In this document: positions 20,160 to 26,776 of the stretch, in pieces
Numbering within the stretch: the stretch's first letter is position 1
Layout of the letters: every line of letters begins with the position of its first letter
IMG/VR virus record: IMGVR_UViG_3300035070_002496
Coordinates: 1 to 27,480 of that record
Reading direction: 5' to 3' (one strand)
Source of the DNA: a virus
DNA length: 27,480 bases
Translations under genes and position numbers: made by a program
Notes under the pieces: generated by a model
The model's database searches: none
The model's input: the letters and a program-made list of their open reading frames with translations, nothing else
What the model was told of the DNA's origin: nothing

Positions 20160-22672
20160 TGTCAGATAGAAAACCTCTAATGAAATGGATGGACTCGTTC
20201 GAGAAAGAACTCAAAAAACGAGGTGGATCATATAAAACTGTAGATCCTGTAGATGCATTAAAAATGTATTATAAGGGTGTTGATCCTAAAAAGGCTGCAA
20301 CTCAACTCAAAGAAAGCAGAAGTGAATTTGATGTGGATGCATCACCCATGATTCGTAAATACATCGAACAAGGTAAAGGTATCGTAGCGTCTGCAAACTC
20401 AACATTGGGTGGTAACTCGAAGTTTGTCGTGATGAAAAGACCTACCGCTATGGGTAGAGCAGGTCAAGACCAGTTTATGATGGCAACAATCAGCGATCCG
20501 AAAAGAGGTCGCATCAAAATGTTCTCGTATCATGGAACACACCCATCCAAAGATGGTGCGATGAAGATGGCAAAAAGTAGAAAACTCGCAGAGTCCGTTA
20601 AACTCGAAGAGAAAAAAGATCCTAGAATGAGTATCGTGAGTAAAAAAGTTACCAAGTTAGCAGATAAAGAAAGAGACTTACTCGCATCTGCAATCAATAT
20701 GTCTGGTGGATCTGCTGGCGCTCCGATGGCAAACAGAGCGAATCTGGATAGGTTTAATGACGGTGTGATTATTCCTGCTATGACTTTCCTTCGTAAGAAC
20801 ATGTCTTCATTGACTCCCGAAGGTAAGAAACTTGGTAAGAAAATCCTAAAGGTTTTAGGTGAGGCTGTTGAACTCGATGAAGGCATCGTTTCCGATAAAC
20901 TGTATCGGGCATCACACAATAAGAAACCAAATCCAAATGAGACAGGTGGTTGGTACTTTGGTTTCACCACTCACCCCGATGATATTATGTATCAGTCTCC
21001 TAACAAGATGAAATATAAAGACGCAAAGAAAGAAGCAGAAAGGATTGCGAAGGAGAAAGGTCATAAGAAGGTCTATGTAATGGCATCATATGATCCAGAA
21101 CTAGATGAATCCTCGCTTCCAGCCTACGACGCTAGATTGCTGAGACAGGCATTGGTGCTTGGAAAAAATGCATTCAAAGCAGGCAAAAAGCGAGAGCCTA
21201 TTAAAGATCCAAACCTTAAGAAACTGAGAGGTTTCGCATCAGGTAAAGGTAAGAATGATGTAATGAAACAATGGTTGAAGGGTTGGGATGAAATGAATCT
21301 CAAGGATGACGTTCAAATCGACGAGATGTCTGCAAAGCAACACTACAACAAAATGAAGGCACAAGGAAAAATCGGTCGTGGTGGTCGAGTCGTGACACCC
21401 ATTGATCGTAATCGTTTCCCAAATCGTGAGCGTGAAGGTCTTGAGGGACCATTCAGAAATCGTAAGACCTCCTTGATCTACTATTACGACAAGAAGGCTG
21501 GTAAATACTATGATCCACAATCCGACATGTACCTTGATGTTAGGGATGTGATGGATTCGGTCGAAGAAGGATTGCGTCAAGACCTCAAAAATCTAAAAAA
21601 AGATGAGGGACTAAGACAGGCGATGTCTGGACCGAGAGAAACTCCTGCTCAAAAGCGTAAGCGAAAAGAGAAGGATAACTTTGATCTCTATAAAAAGAAA
21701 CAGAGAAGAGTCGCTGCACTTCGTGGAGACAAGTCTAGTCGTAAACTTACGCCTGGTCAAGAGAAGCACTACCGTCAAACAGTAAACCTCAGTCAAATTA
21801 AAGCATTGAGTGGGGTGAAAAAGGAATCAGTCGAAGAAGCGATGGCTGATCGTAAAGTCGTTAGCACACCGTCTCTTGGTAGTCTGAATGCTCCATCGTC
21901 AAACTTTCGTATGAATCTTCCACCGACTGGTAAGATGAAAAAACAGATGCAACAGATCATGAAAAAGGATGCATCGTATCGTCGCAAGATGTCAAAACTG
22001 GTGCAAAAATCAGAAACACAAAAAGACGGTACAATTACACTTCACTTTGCAACTGCACGAAAGCGAACCAGTTTCCAGAAACTCTTACACCAAGGAATCA
22101 AAGAAGGCATCTGCGAGCAAACTTTTAAAAAAAAAGCAGTTGACACAGCGAGAGCAGCATCGCAACAAAAAATAGATATGATCCAGAAAAGGATTGATGC
22201 ACTCAAACAGCGTCAGTCAGGACAGTCACAGTTAGATGATATTAAGAAAAAACAAGCAGCAAACTTAGCACATAAGGCTGAGATGGAGAAAAAACTCGCA
22301 GCATCAAAGGCTCGTATTGCAGCACTGAGAAAACAATTAAAAGATGATCGTGATTACAAAAAAGAGTATGAAAATTATCACAGTAAACCTGAGCAACGTG
22401 CAAACCGATCCAAAAGAGTTCTTGCTCGTCGTGAGATGATCAAGAACGGTCGTGCTGCTAAGGGTGATGGTAAAGATGTTGATCATAAAGATGGAAACCC
22501 ACAAAACAATTCACCATCGAATCTTCGAATGATGTCAGTAAATGCAAATCGTGGTCGTAATAATAATAAAAACGAAGAGCATGGTGCAGGTGATGAAGGA
22601 ACAAATGCTTTATTGAAGAAGTATCGCAAGGACACGCCAGGTCAAAATACTGTGGGTGAAGAGGGCTATTGA
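20159..22672 (+). CDS. Large modular polyprotein-like protein with HNH nuclease end
   Basis: An 837-residue basic protein with at least ten LxE/IxE/VxE sites: LKE|S (50-52), LAE|S (143-145), LEE|K (149-151), LGE|A (233-235), LDE|G (239-241), LDE|S (315-317), IDE|M (387-389), VEE|G (468-470), VEE|A (558-560), IKE|G (647-649) and ICE|Q (651-653). They fall between segments that look like separate small modules. Residues about 660-735 are a coiled coil. Residues 737-802 are HNH-like: RANRSKRVLARREM, then DVDHKDGNPQNNSPSNLRMM (773-792) with the D-H-x-D-G-N...N-x-x-N-L core of HNH homing-type nucleases. The sites match the T4 prohead-protease consensus, so processing into pieces including a nuclease is plausible. 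It is coupled to the previous gene by TAATG. Confidence 0.75.
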   Translation: MSDRKPLMKWMDSFEKELKKRGGSYKTVDPVDALKMYYKGVDPKKAATQLKESRSEFDVDASPMIRKYIEQGKGIVASANSTLGGNSKFVVMKRPTAMGRAGQDQFMMATISDPKRGRIKMFSYHGTHPSKDGAMKMAKSRKLAESVKLEEKKDPRMSIVSKKVTKLADKERDLLASAINMSGGSAGAPMANRANLDRFNDGVIIPAMTFLRKNMSSLTPEGKKLGKKILKVLGEAVELDEGIVSDKLYRASHNKKPNPNETGGWYFGFTTHPDDIMYQSPNKMKYKDAKKEAERIAKEKGHKKVYVMASYDPELDESSLPAYDARLLRQALVLGKNAFKAGKKREPIKDPNLKKLRGFASGKGKNDVMKQWLKGWDEMNLKDDVQIDEMSAKQHYNKMKAQGKIGRGGRVVTPIDRNRFPNREREGLEGPFRNRKTSLIYYYDKKAGKYYDPQSDMYLDVRDVMDSVEEGLRQDLKNLKKDEGLRQAMSGPRETPAQKRKRKEKDNFDLYKKKQRRVAALRGDKSSRKLTPGQEKHYRQTVNLSQIKALSGVKKESVEEAMADRKVVSTPSLGSLNAPSSNFRMNLPPTGKMKKQMQQIMKKDASYRRKMSKLVQKSETQKDGTITLHFATARKRTSFQKLLHQGIKEGICEQTFKKKAVDTARAASQQKIDMIQKRIDALKQRQSGQSQLDDIKKKQAANLAHKAEMEKKLAASKARIAALRKQLKDDRDYKKEYENYHSKPEQRANRSKRVLARREMIKNGRAAKGDGKDVDHKDGNPQNNSPSNLRMMSVNANRGRNNNKNEEHGAGDEGTNALLKKYRKDTPGQNTVGEEGY

Positions 22673-22673
22673 G

Positions 22674-23294
22674 GTGCAAGACTTCTACGAACTTGGTGCG
22701 TTGATCGCTGCCTTAATTGGTGGAATTGTAACCTATTTCTTTCCATCTATAAGAGGTAAATTATCAGGTGAGGTGGTAGGCGATAAGGATTTACCAAAGT
22801 CTTTTAACTGGGACATACACTCCAACGTTCATGAATTATTGACTGAGTTGCGCATCAACACAGACTCAGCACGCGCACAGATCGTTCAGTTTCATAATAC
22901 GGGTGAGTTTGTCGATGGAATATCCATGAAAAAACTCACTTGTACCCACGAATCTCTTAACTCTGGTGTATCTGGTCAGGGTGGTCTACTCAAAGATCAG
23001 ATGATCACTATGTTCTTACCACTTATAAACAAAGTGAAAGACAATGATCCTAAAATTTATATGGTCGGTGAATGTCCAGAGTCTTACTGTAAACAATTCG
23101 CTGAATCATCAAGCGTAATGGCTTTTAGTGTATTACCACTGCGAAATAGTGCATGGATAATTGGATACGTTACGGTGCAGTGGTGTAGTATGAGTAAAGT
23201 CGATGACATTCAAGAGAAGAAAGTTCTCGATAGTTTAGAGTCAATTCGTGATCAAATCGAAGTCCACTTGAACAGACAGAACAAAAAAGTATAA
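22674..23294 (+). CDS. Membrane-anchored GAF-like protein
   Basis: A 206-residue protein starting at GTG 22674 (product beginning MQDFYELG), 1 nt after the previous stop; an earlier GTG at 22656 is possible but has no ribosome-binding site. An N-terminal membrane helix (LGALIAALIGGIVTYFF, about 7-23) is followed by a soluble domain containing IHSNVHELLTELRINTDSAR and IVQFHNTGEFVDGISMKKLT, a pattern seen in GAF-like sensor domains. The end is an amphipathic helix. It could sense a ligand at the membrane or be an internal virion protein. Four Cys residues lie in the domain. A late promoter sits at its 3' end. Confidence 0.65.
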   Translation: MQDFYELGALIAALIGGIVTYFFPSIRGKLSGEVVGDKDLPKSFNWDIHSNVHELLTELRINTDSARAQIVQFHNTGEFVDGISMKKLTCTHESLNSGVSGQGGLLKDQMITMFLPLINKVKDNDPKIYMVGECPESYCKQFAESSSVMAFSVLPLRNSAWIIGYVTVQWCSMSKVDDIQEKKVLDSLESIRDQIEVHLNRQNKKV

Positions 23295-23297
23295 ATA
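23290..23297 (+). promoter_or_regulatory. T4-type late promoter TATAAATA
   Basis: An exact match 16 nt before the ATG at 23314, overlapping the stop codon of the preceding gene, with AAGGAG between box and start. Confidence 0.65.
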
Positions 23298-23313
23298 GAG
23301 TAAGGAGAAGAAT

Positions 23314-23511
23314 ATGCCAAACTTTAAATCAACAGACATCACCAACGAAGTTTTCCAAAGAAAAGGTAGAATTGGAAAAATCTGGAGAAAGCGTTTTGCT
23401 TTAGAAAATGGTGGTAACTTTTTAAACACCGTTAAAGGCTGGGTATGGGATGATGGAACCACCGTCACCAAAAGTAAACCCAAGAAGCCTAGCACAAGAA
23501 AGGCTAAGTAA
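23314..23511 (+). CDS. Small basic protein (65 aa)
   Basis: A 65-residue basic protein: MPNFKSTDITNEVFQRKGRI, a central GKIWRKRFALENGGNFLN and a Lys/Ser/Thr/Pro-rich tail (KSKPKKPSTRKAK). It is driven by a late promoter. Its composition suits a DNA-binding or packaged protein. Its stop overlaps the next ATG by one base (TAATG). No family is recognised. Confidence 0.65.
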   Translation: MPNFKSTDITNEVFQRKGRIGKIWRKRFALENGGNFLNTVKGWVWDDGTTVTKSKPKKPSTRKAK

Positions 23512-24017
23512 TGAAATCATTTAAGGACATTAAGCAAATCATGGAAGACTACGGTGCTTTAGGCACTAATGCTGTCGGTGGAGATAGCATGAGTGCGATT
23601 AGTCAAGATGTAGGCACCCACAACGTCGAAAGGGAATCCGAGGTATATCGGGTAAATGTGTTTTTGAACAACTACTTCAAAGAGGGTTGTCTTGATCCTG
23701 TTCAAAAGTTTAATCAACTGAGAGCGAAGTTAAATATCGTTGGACTGGACTTCCAAGTTGATAATAATCTTGTGCAGACAGAAGGAACATTTGAGTTTCC
23801 TGTCACAAGACACGGTGGATCGTTCGGTACAACGCCTACCCATGATTTAAATCAGGGTTTCTATAAAGACGACGGTATTCGTGGTCTTTCAATGTCTCTT
23901 CGTGGAGAGGTTCAAAAGAATGACACTGGTTATGCTTTAAGCGTGCGATTAGAGTCTGTTCCAGCAAAAGATACAGACTTTGAAAGACCTGCACCAGTGG
24001 AACGTGATAATGAATAA
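23511..24017 (+). CDS. Leader-like-tagged hypothetical protein (168 aa)
   Basis: A 168-residue protein starting MKSFKDIKQIMEDYG. It shares MKSFK with the capsid-targeting-like leaders but has its IxE site two residues later (Ile10-Met-Glu12). The body has a segment VYRVNVFLNNYFKEGCLDPVQKFNQL (given in part) and a beta-rich C-terminal half (VQTEGTFEFPVTRHGG, GLSMSLRGEVQ). No known fold is recognised. It is tightly linked to both neighbours by one-base overlaps, in a late unit from 23314. Confidence 0.65.
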   Translation: MKSFKDIKQIMEDYGALGTNAVGGDSMSAISQDVGTHNVERESEVYRVNVFLNNYFKEGCLDPVQKFNQLRAKLNIVGLDFQVDNNLVQTEGTFEFPVTRHGGSFGTTPTHDLNQGFYKDDGIRGLSMSLRGEVQKNDTGYALSVRLESVPAKDTDFERPAPVERDNE

Positions 24018-24409
24018 TGAGTCAAAAATTGAACGATCAGACCTTTTTACTTTATGCTATGAAACACTACACTAATCCACAGTGTAGTAGCATAGAAGAT
24101 TTTAACGAGGATCTAAATCGTATCAAATATTTGAAAAGACTTTTTGGTAGGTATCACCAAAAAGGCACACTCAAAGAAAGACTCATATTAAATCATATAA
24201 TAATATTGGGTAACATTTTTGGACCAGTGAATGCATCAAGAATATTGTTTTTCAAAATAGATGTAGAACTACATTCCTATCTAAAAACATTTTTGATGTA
24301 TTTAAATTACATACCTGATTTAAAGTATGATATACCAGAGGTAGACATTGATGATATACCAATCGATTTAAGCATAGTTAAAAAGTTAGGGGGATTGAGA
24401 AATGAATAG
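24017..24409 (+). CDS. Conserved-type phage hypothetical protein (130 aa)
   Basis: A 130-residue helical protein: LNDQTFLLYAMKHYTNPQCS, an EDFNEDLNRIKYLKRLFGRY segment and LKERLILNHIIILGNIFGPV. The pattern resembles a small conserved protein of T4-like marine phages of unknown function. The C-terminus is acidic (DIPEVDIDDIPIDLS). It overlaps the next gene by 8 nt and the previous one by 1 nt. Confidence 0.7.
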   Translation: MSQKLNDQTFLLYAMKHYTNPQCSSIEDFNEDLNRIKYLKRLFGRYHQKGTLKERLILNHIIILGNIFGPVNASRILFFKIDVELHSYLKTFLMYLNYIPDLKYDIPEVDIDDIPIDLSIVKKLGGLRNE

Positions 24410-24815
24410 ATTAGTAAATGCATTTGTAATCTATAAATTTATCAAACTTCTCGTTACTCCCTTCAACAAAACTGATGCGTTTAAATTGGGTATCATTGAT
24501 GCTAAGGGTAATTATCTTAAAAAACAAAAAGACCTTGAGACAAGAGAAGAAAAATTAGCGAGTAACATATTTACTCGACTGGTATTTAATCTTAAAAAAT
24601 TATTAGCAAAGGTTCCAGGCGGTAGTTCTCAAATAGCAACGTTCGCTGCTGGTCTTGCATTGATTCGTGAAGAAGTTGAAAAGATTGGTGCAGACGGTGA
24701 TTTAGTAGAAGAGGCTTTTCATGATTATGTCAAAGAGCATCATAACCTAGATATTAAGGAAGAATTGTTAGAATACAAGGAGAGTAAAGATGGGTTGTGG
24801 TTGCGGAGGAAATAA
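24402..24815 (+). CDS. Conserved-type phage hypothetical protein (137 aa)
   Basis: A 137-residue protein with an N-terminal amphipathic part (LVNAFVIYKFIKLLVTPFN), the segment KTDAFKLGIIDAKGNYLKK, a basic helix (IFTRLVFNLKKLLAKVPGG) and an acidic C-terminal helix (EEAFHDYVKEHHNLDIKEE). The order resembles a conserved phage protein found next to homologues of gene 24017-24409. It has a possible peripheral-membrane or capsid role; this is not established. It overlaps the next ORF by 26 nt. Confidence 0.7.
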   Translation: MNRLVNAFVIYKFIKLLVTPFNKTDAFKLGIIDAKGNYLKKQKDLETREEKLASNIFTRLVFNLKKLLAKVPGGSSQIATFAAGLALIREEVEKIGADGDLVEEAFHDYVKEHHNLDIKEELLEYKESKDGLWLRRK

Positions 24816-24963
24816 AGGTAGACGAGTAAATCCAAGTAGATCTCCTGCTCCTAGACGAACTATTAGGACTAGTAATCCTACTACTACTCGTAAAAATGGT
24901 AGAGATACCTTCATGGAAGAACTAAGAAGAAGAAAAATGGAAGTTTCGAGGAGACGTAAATGA
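24790..24963 (+). CDS. Small basic protein with MGCGCG N-terminus (57 aa)
   Basis: A 57-residue ORF in the overlap between genes 24402-24815 and 24960-25190, starting MGCGCGGNKGRRVNPS, with many Arg, Ser and Pro and a C-terminal helix (FMEELRRRKMEVSRRRK). GGAG lies 10 nt upstream and its stop overlaps the next ATG (ATGA), so translational coupling is clear. The same N-terminus occurs in gene 154-510. It is probably nucleic-acid-binding; the function is unknown. Confidence 0.65.
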   Translation: MGCGCGGNKGRRVNPSRSPAPRRTIRTSNPTTTRKNGRDTFMEELRRRKMEVSRRRK

Positions 24964-25190
24964 AATCGTGGAGAGAGAAAAAAGAAGAGATTGGTAACAC
25001 CGCATCAAGCGGTGCAATCGCTGGTCTTGGATCTCCGCCCGATGACTTTCCTGTGGTTCGTAAGAAAAAGAAAAAACTTGATGGTAGGTCAAGAGAGTTT
25101 AAAGAAAAAGTAAAACAACTAGAAAAGCAAAGACGAGCGAGACAAGTAAAAGAACTTAAGAAGAAATATAACGTACTATTAGGGTACTAA
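24960..25190 (+). CDS. Small basic protein (76 aa)
   Basis: A 76-residue protein starting MKSWREKKEEIGNTASSG, then the low-complexity segment AIAGLGSPPDDFPVVRKKKK and a strongly charged helix (SREFKEKVKQLEKQRRARQV) to the end. It overlaps the previous gene by ATGA. The start MKSW recalls the leader genes, but the later leader positions do not match. It is probably a small internal or nucleic-acid-binding protein. Confidence 0.65.
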   Translation: MKSWREKKEEIGNTASSGAIAGLGSPPDDFPVVRKKKKKLDGRSREFKEKVKQLEKQRRARQVKELKKKYNVLLGY

Positions 25191-25202
25191 TGGGAGAACA
25201 CA

Positions 25203-25649
25203 ATGGATTTTTTATCACCTGATTTTTTATCACTACTGACTGGTTCCGCGACTGGTTTCTTATTTAAAGCGATGGCTGAACGTCGTGCGCAGGATCAAGA
25301 ACGATTCAAGATGGCGATGGGAGTCGCAGAAAAAGAAAACGAACATGCTGATGCTGCCGTGAGTCGTGTCTCAATTGACGCAGGTAAACTGGTTCGTCGG
25401 TTTATTGTGCTTTGTATCATGTTTGGTACAATCCTTGCACCATTCATCATCGCTTACAGCGACGGTGTTACCACCGTGGTTGAGCATGAGTCCACAGTCT
25501 ATAAGCCATGGGACTTGCTCGGTTTGTTCGGTGAAGAGAAAGTAAGAACATACACTCCTGTAGAAGGCTACCTATACACTGAAGAGAATAGGCAGATTCT
25601 TGTTACGATTGTTGGATTCTACTTCGGAACCGCAGTCAGAGGTAAATAA
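25203..25649 (+). CDS. Membrane protein, holin-like candidate (148 aa)
   Basis: A 148-residue protein with a short N-terminal hydrophobic segment (FLSLLTGSATGFLF), a charged helical stretch (residues about 25-60), a clear membrane helix (IVLCIMFGTILAPFIIAY, about 69-86), a loop, and a C-terminal hydrophobic helix (ILVTIVGFYFGTAV). Two or three membrane segments directly before two small envelope genes would fit a holin or other lysis membrane protein. No family-specific motif is recognised. GGGAG lies before the start. Confidence 0.6.
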   Translation: MDFLSPDFLSLLTGSATGFLFKAMAERRAQDQERFKMAMGVAEKENEHADAAVSRVSIDAGKLVRRFIVLCIMFGTILAPFIIAYSDGVTTVVEHESTVYKPWDLLGLFGEEKVRTYTPVEGYLYTEENRQILVTIVGFYFGTAVRGK

Positions 25650-25676
25650 AAATATTAAAGAATTGAAAGGCATTTT

Positions 25677-25889
25677 ATGAACAACAATGTAGTTTTAAAA
25701 AGAATTTGTATCTTCTTTTTGGGTTTAGGAATCGGTTTAGTCGCAGGACATAAACACGGTGTCTCTGAAATGAAAGAACGTTTCCATAATAGAGTGATGA
25801 AGAAAGCAGAAAAGCCTGTGCAACGAAATAGAGTACCAGAACCACGGGGTAAAACTTTCTTTGAAAAGAAACAGCGTGTCCCCCGATGA
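25677..25889 (+). CDS. Small single-pass membrane protein, inner-membrane spanin-like
   Basis: A 70-residue protein with one N-terminal membrane helix (ICIFFLGLGIGLVAGH, residues about 10-25) followed by a basic, partly helical tail (SEMKERFHNRVMKKAEKP). Its stop overlaps the start of the lipoprotein gene (ATGA). A membrane protein directly followed by a lipoprotein is the typical Rz/Rz1 order. The tail is short for an i-spanin, so it could instead be a small holin or accessory. Confidence 0.55.
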   Translation: MNNNVVLKRICIFFLGLGIGLVAGHKHGVSEMKERFHNRVMKKAEKPVQRNRVPEPRGKTFFEKKQRVPR

Positions 25890-26134
25890 GATATCTTTTC
25901 GTTATGTTGTTGGTGGGTTGTGCAGGCGTCAAGAGTGTGAGGGATGAACCCTTCATTGACATTGATATTGACGGACAACCACGAATAGTTCACACACTCG
26001 AATCTGCAAGTCAAATAGAAACACCTGACCTTATTGGTGCTGGTGATGCTCTTGGTGTTGACACAATGTATCGCATGGAGGAAGATGCGTTAAAAAAAGG
26101 GTTAACCCCTACTATGTTATACTCGCAGTATTAA
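25886..26134 (+). CDS. Lipoprotein, outer-membrane spanin candidate (0-frame product)
   Basis: An 82-residue product starting MRYLFVMLLVGCAGVKS: a short hydrophobic signal ending in the lipobox LVGC (Cys12), so it is predicted to be lipidated. The mature part is acidic, then MYRMEEDALKK near codons 61-71. At codons 69-71 (TTA AAA AAA) there is a slippery A7 run, with GGAGG 10 nt upstream of it; slipping -1 there adds a membrane helix (see 25886-26205). Lipoproteins of this size next to a small membrane protein are typical outer-membrane spanins. The short 0-frame tail (GLTPTMLYSQY) has no features. Confidence 0.65.
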   Translation: MRYLFVMLLVGCAGVKSVRDEPFIDIDIDGQPRIVHTLESASQIETPDLIGAGDALGVDTMYRMEEDALKKGLTPTMLYSQY

Positions 26135-26205
26135 TAGCAGGGGGAATGTATTATTACGAGTTTAAGTATCAGATGCGTCGGGCGCGTTCGCGTGAGACAA
26201 AGTAG
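25886..26205 (+). CDS. Possible frameshift product: lipoprotein with C-terminal membrane helix (u-spanin-like)
   Basis: If translation slips by -1 at the heptamer A-AAA-AAA (26092-26098), reading continues for 35 codons to a TAG at 26203-26205. The added part is RVNPYYVILAVLIAGG followed by MYYYEFKYQMRRARSRETK: a membrane helix with a basic end, in the -1 frame, with no start codon before the helix. The 106-residue product would have an N-terminal lipobox and a C-terminal membrane helix, the architecture of unimolecular spanins such as T1 gp11. GGAGG (26077-26081) lies 10 nt before the slippery run, as in dnaX. An undercounted A in the run would also explain it. Confidence 0.5.
26077..26101 (+). 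promoter_or_regulatory. Programmed -1 frameshift signal candidate
   Basis: Shine-Dalgarno-like GGAGG (26077-26081), a 10-nt spacer, the slippery run of seven A in frame as A-AAA-AAA (26092-26098), then GGG. The short palindrome GGGTTAACCC follows at once (26099-26108) but gives at most a 3-bp stem. Confidence 0.5.
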
Positions 26206-26752
26206 TATAAAGATACTTACAGATATAATAAGAATCTACAATATCTGAAACAGGATTAGAGACTGACTTAGACGATGGTGTTATAAGAGACATCAAGTCA
26301 ACGTCAGTTTCTTTTTTAAACGCCTCATACATCGCATCTTTATTCGCGTTACCCTTACCAGTCGCAAACTTTTTGATTTGACTTGGTGGTGTCACGCTTA
26401 ACGGTAACCTCTTCTGCCATATTTTAAACTTCAACACACCAGTATTCTCAGCGATCTGAAATAATCGATTACTATTTGATGAGTAAGCGTAACCCTCCAG
26501 ACATACATGATCTACTGGTAGAATCTTTTCCATAGCCCAGTCTGATATAGAATCATATCTCTCTGAGTCGTCCATGAATATTTGAAAACTATCCCCTGCG
26601 ATGTTTGCTCCATACATCCGTGCGTGTTTCTTTGTGTTGGTCAAAAAGTAAAACATACACTGTTGGAAACTAAAAGTTTTATTATAGTCACCCGCGAAAA
26701 TACAAATCGCTGGACCACGGAGACTATAATCTATTCCTGCAAGGTTCATCAT
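26162..26752 (-). CDS. RuvC-like Holliday junction resolvase
   Basis: A 196-residue RNase H-fold nuclease. Acidic residues expected for RuvC are present: Asp8 in AGIDYSLRGPAI, Glu86 in HVCLEGYAYSSNSNRLFQIAE (83-102), and Asp170/Asp173 in VSDIVDSYYICKY (168-180). The VTPPSQIKKFATGKGNANKD segment (120-139) matches the RuvC motif with Lys before the catalytic C-terminal helix. In T4-like phages it would resolve branched DNA before packaging. ATGATG forms the start, a CATAAATA box lies just upstream, and no clear ribosome-binding site is visible. Its 3' end overlaps the putative frameshift extension on the other strand by 44 nt. Confidence 0.85.
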   Translation of the reverse strand: MMNLAGIDYSLRGPAICIFAGDYNKTFSFQQCMFYFLTNTKKHARMYGANIAGDSFQIFMDDSERYDSISDWAMEKILPVDHVCLEGYAYSSNSNRLFQIAENTGVLKFKIWQKRLPLSVTPPSQIKKFATGKGNANKDAMYEAFKKETDVDLMSLITPSSKSVSNPVSDIVDSYYICKYLYTTLSHANAPDASDT

Positions 26753-26758
26753 ATAAAT

Positions 26759-26766
26759 TATTTATG
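26759..26766 (-). promoter_or_regulatory. Late promoter variant CATAAATA
   Basis: On the minus strand, CATAAATA ends 6 nt before the ATG of the resolvase gene. It is one base from the core TATAAATA and very near the start, so its role is uncertain. Confidence 0.3.
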
Positions 26767-26776
26767 CGAAGGATGG

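Noticed and set aside
26146-26205. A separate 19-codon gene starting at ATG 26146
   Set aside because: It would begin inside the membrane helix and leave the hydrophobic codons before it unexplained. The -1 frameshift from the lipoprotein gene accounts for the whole helix.
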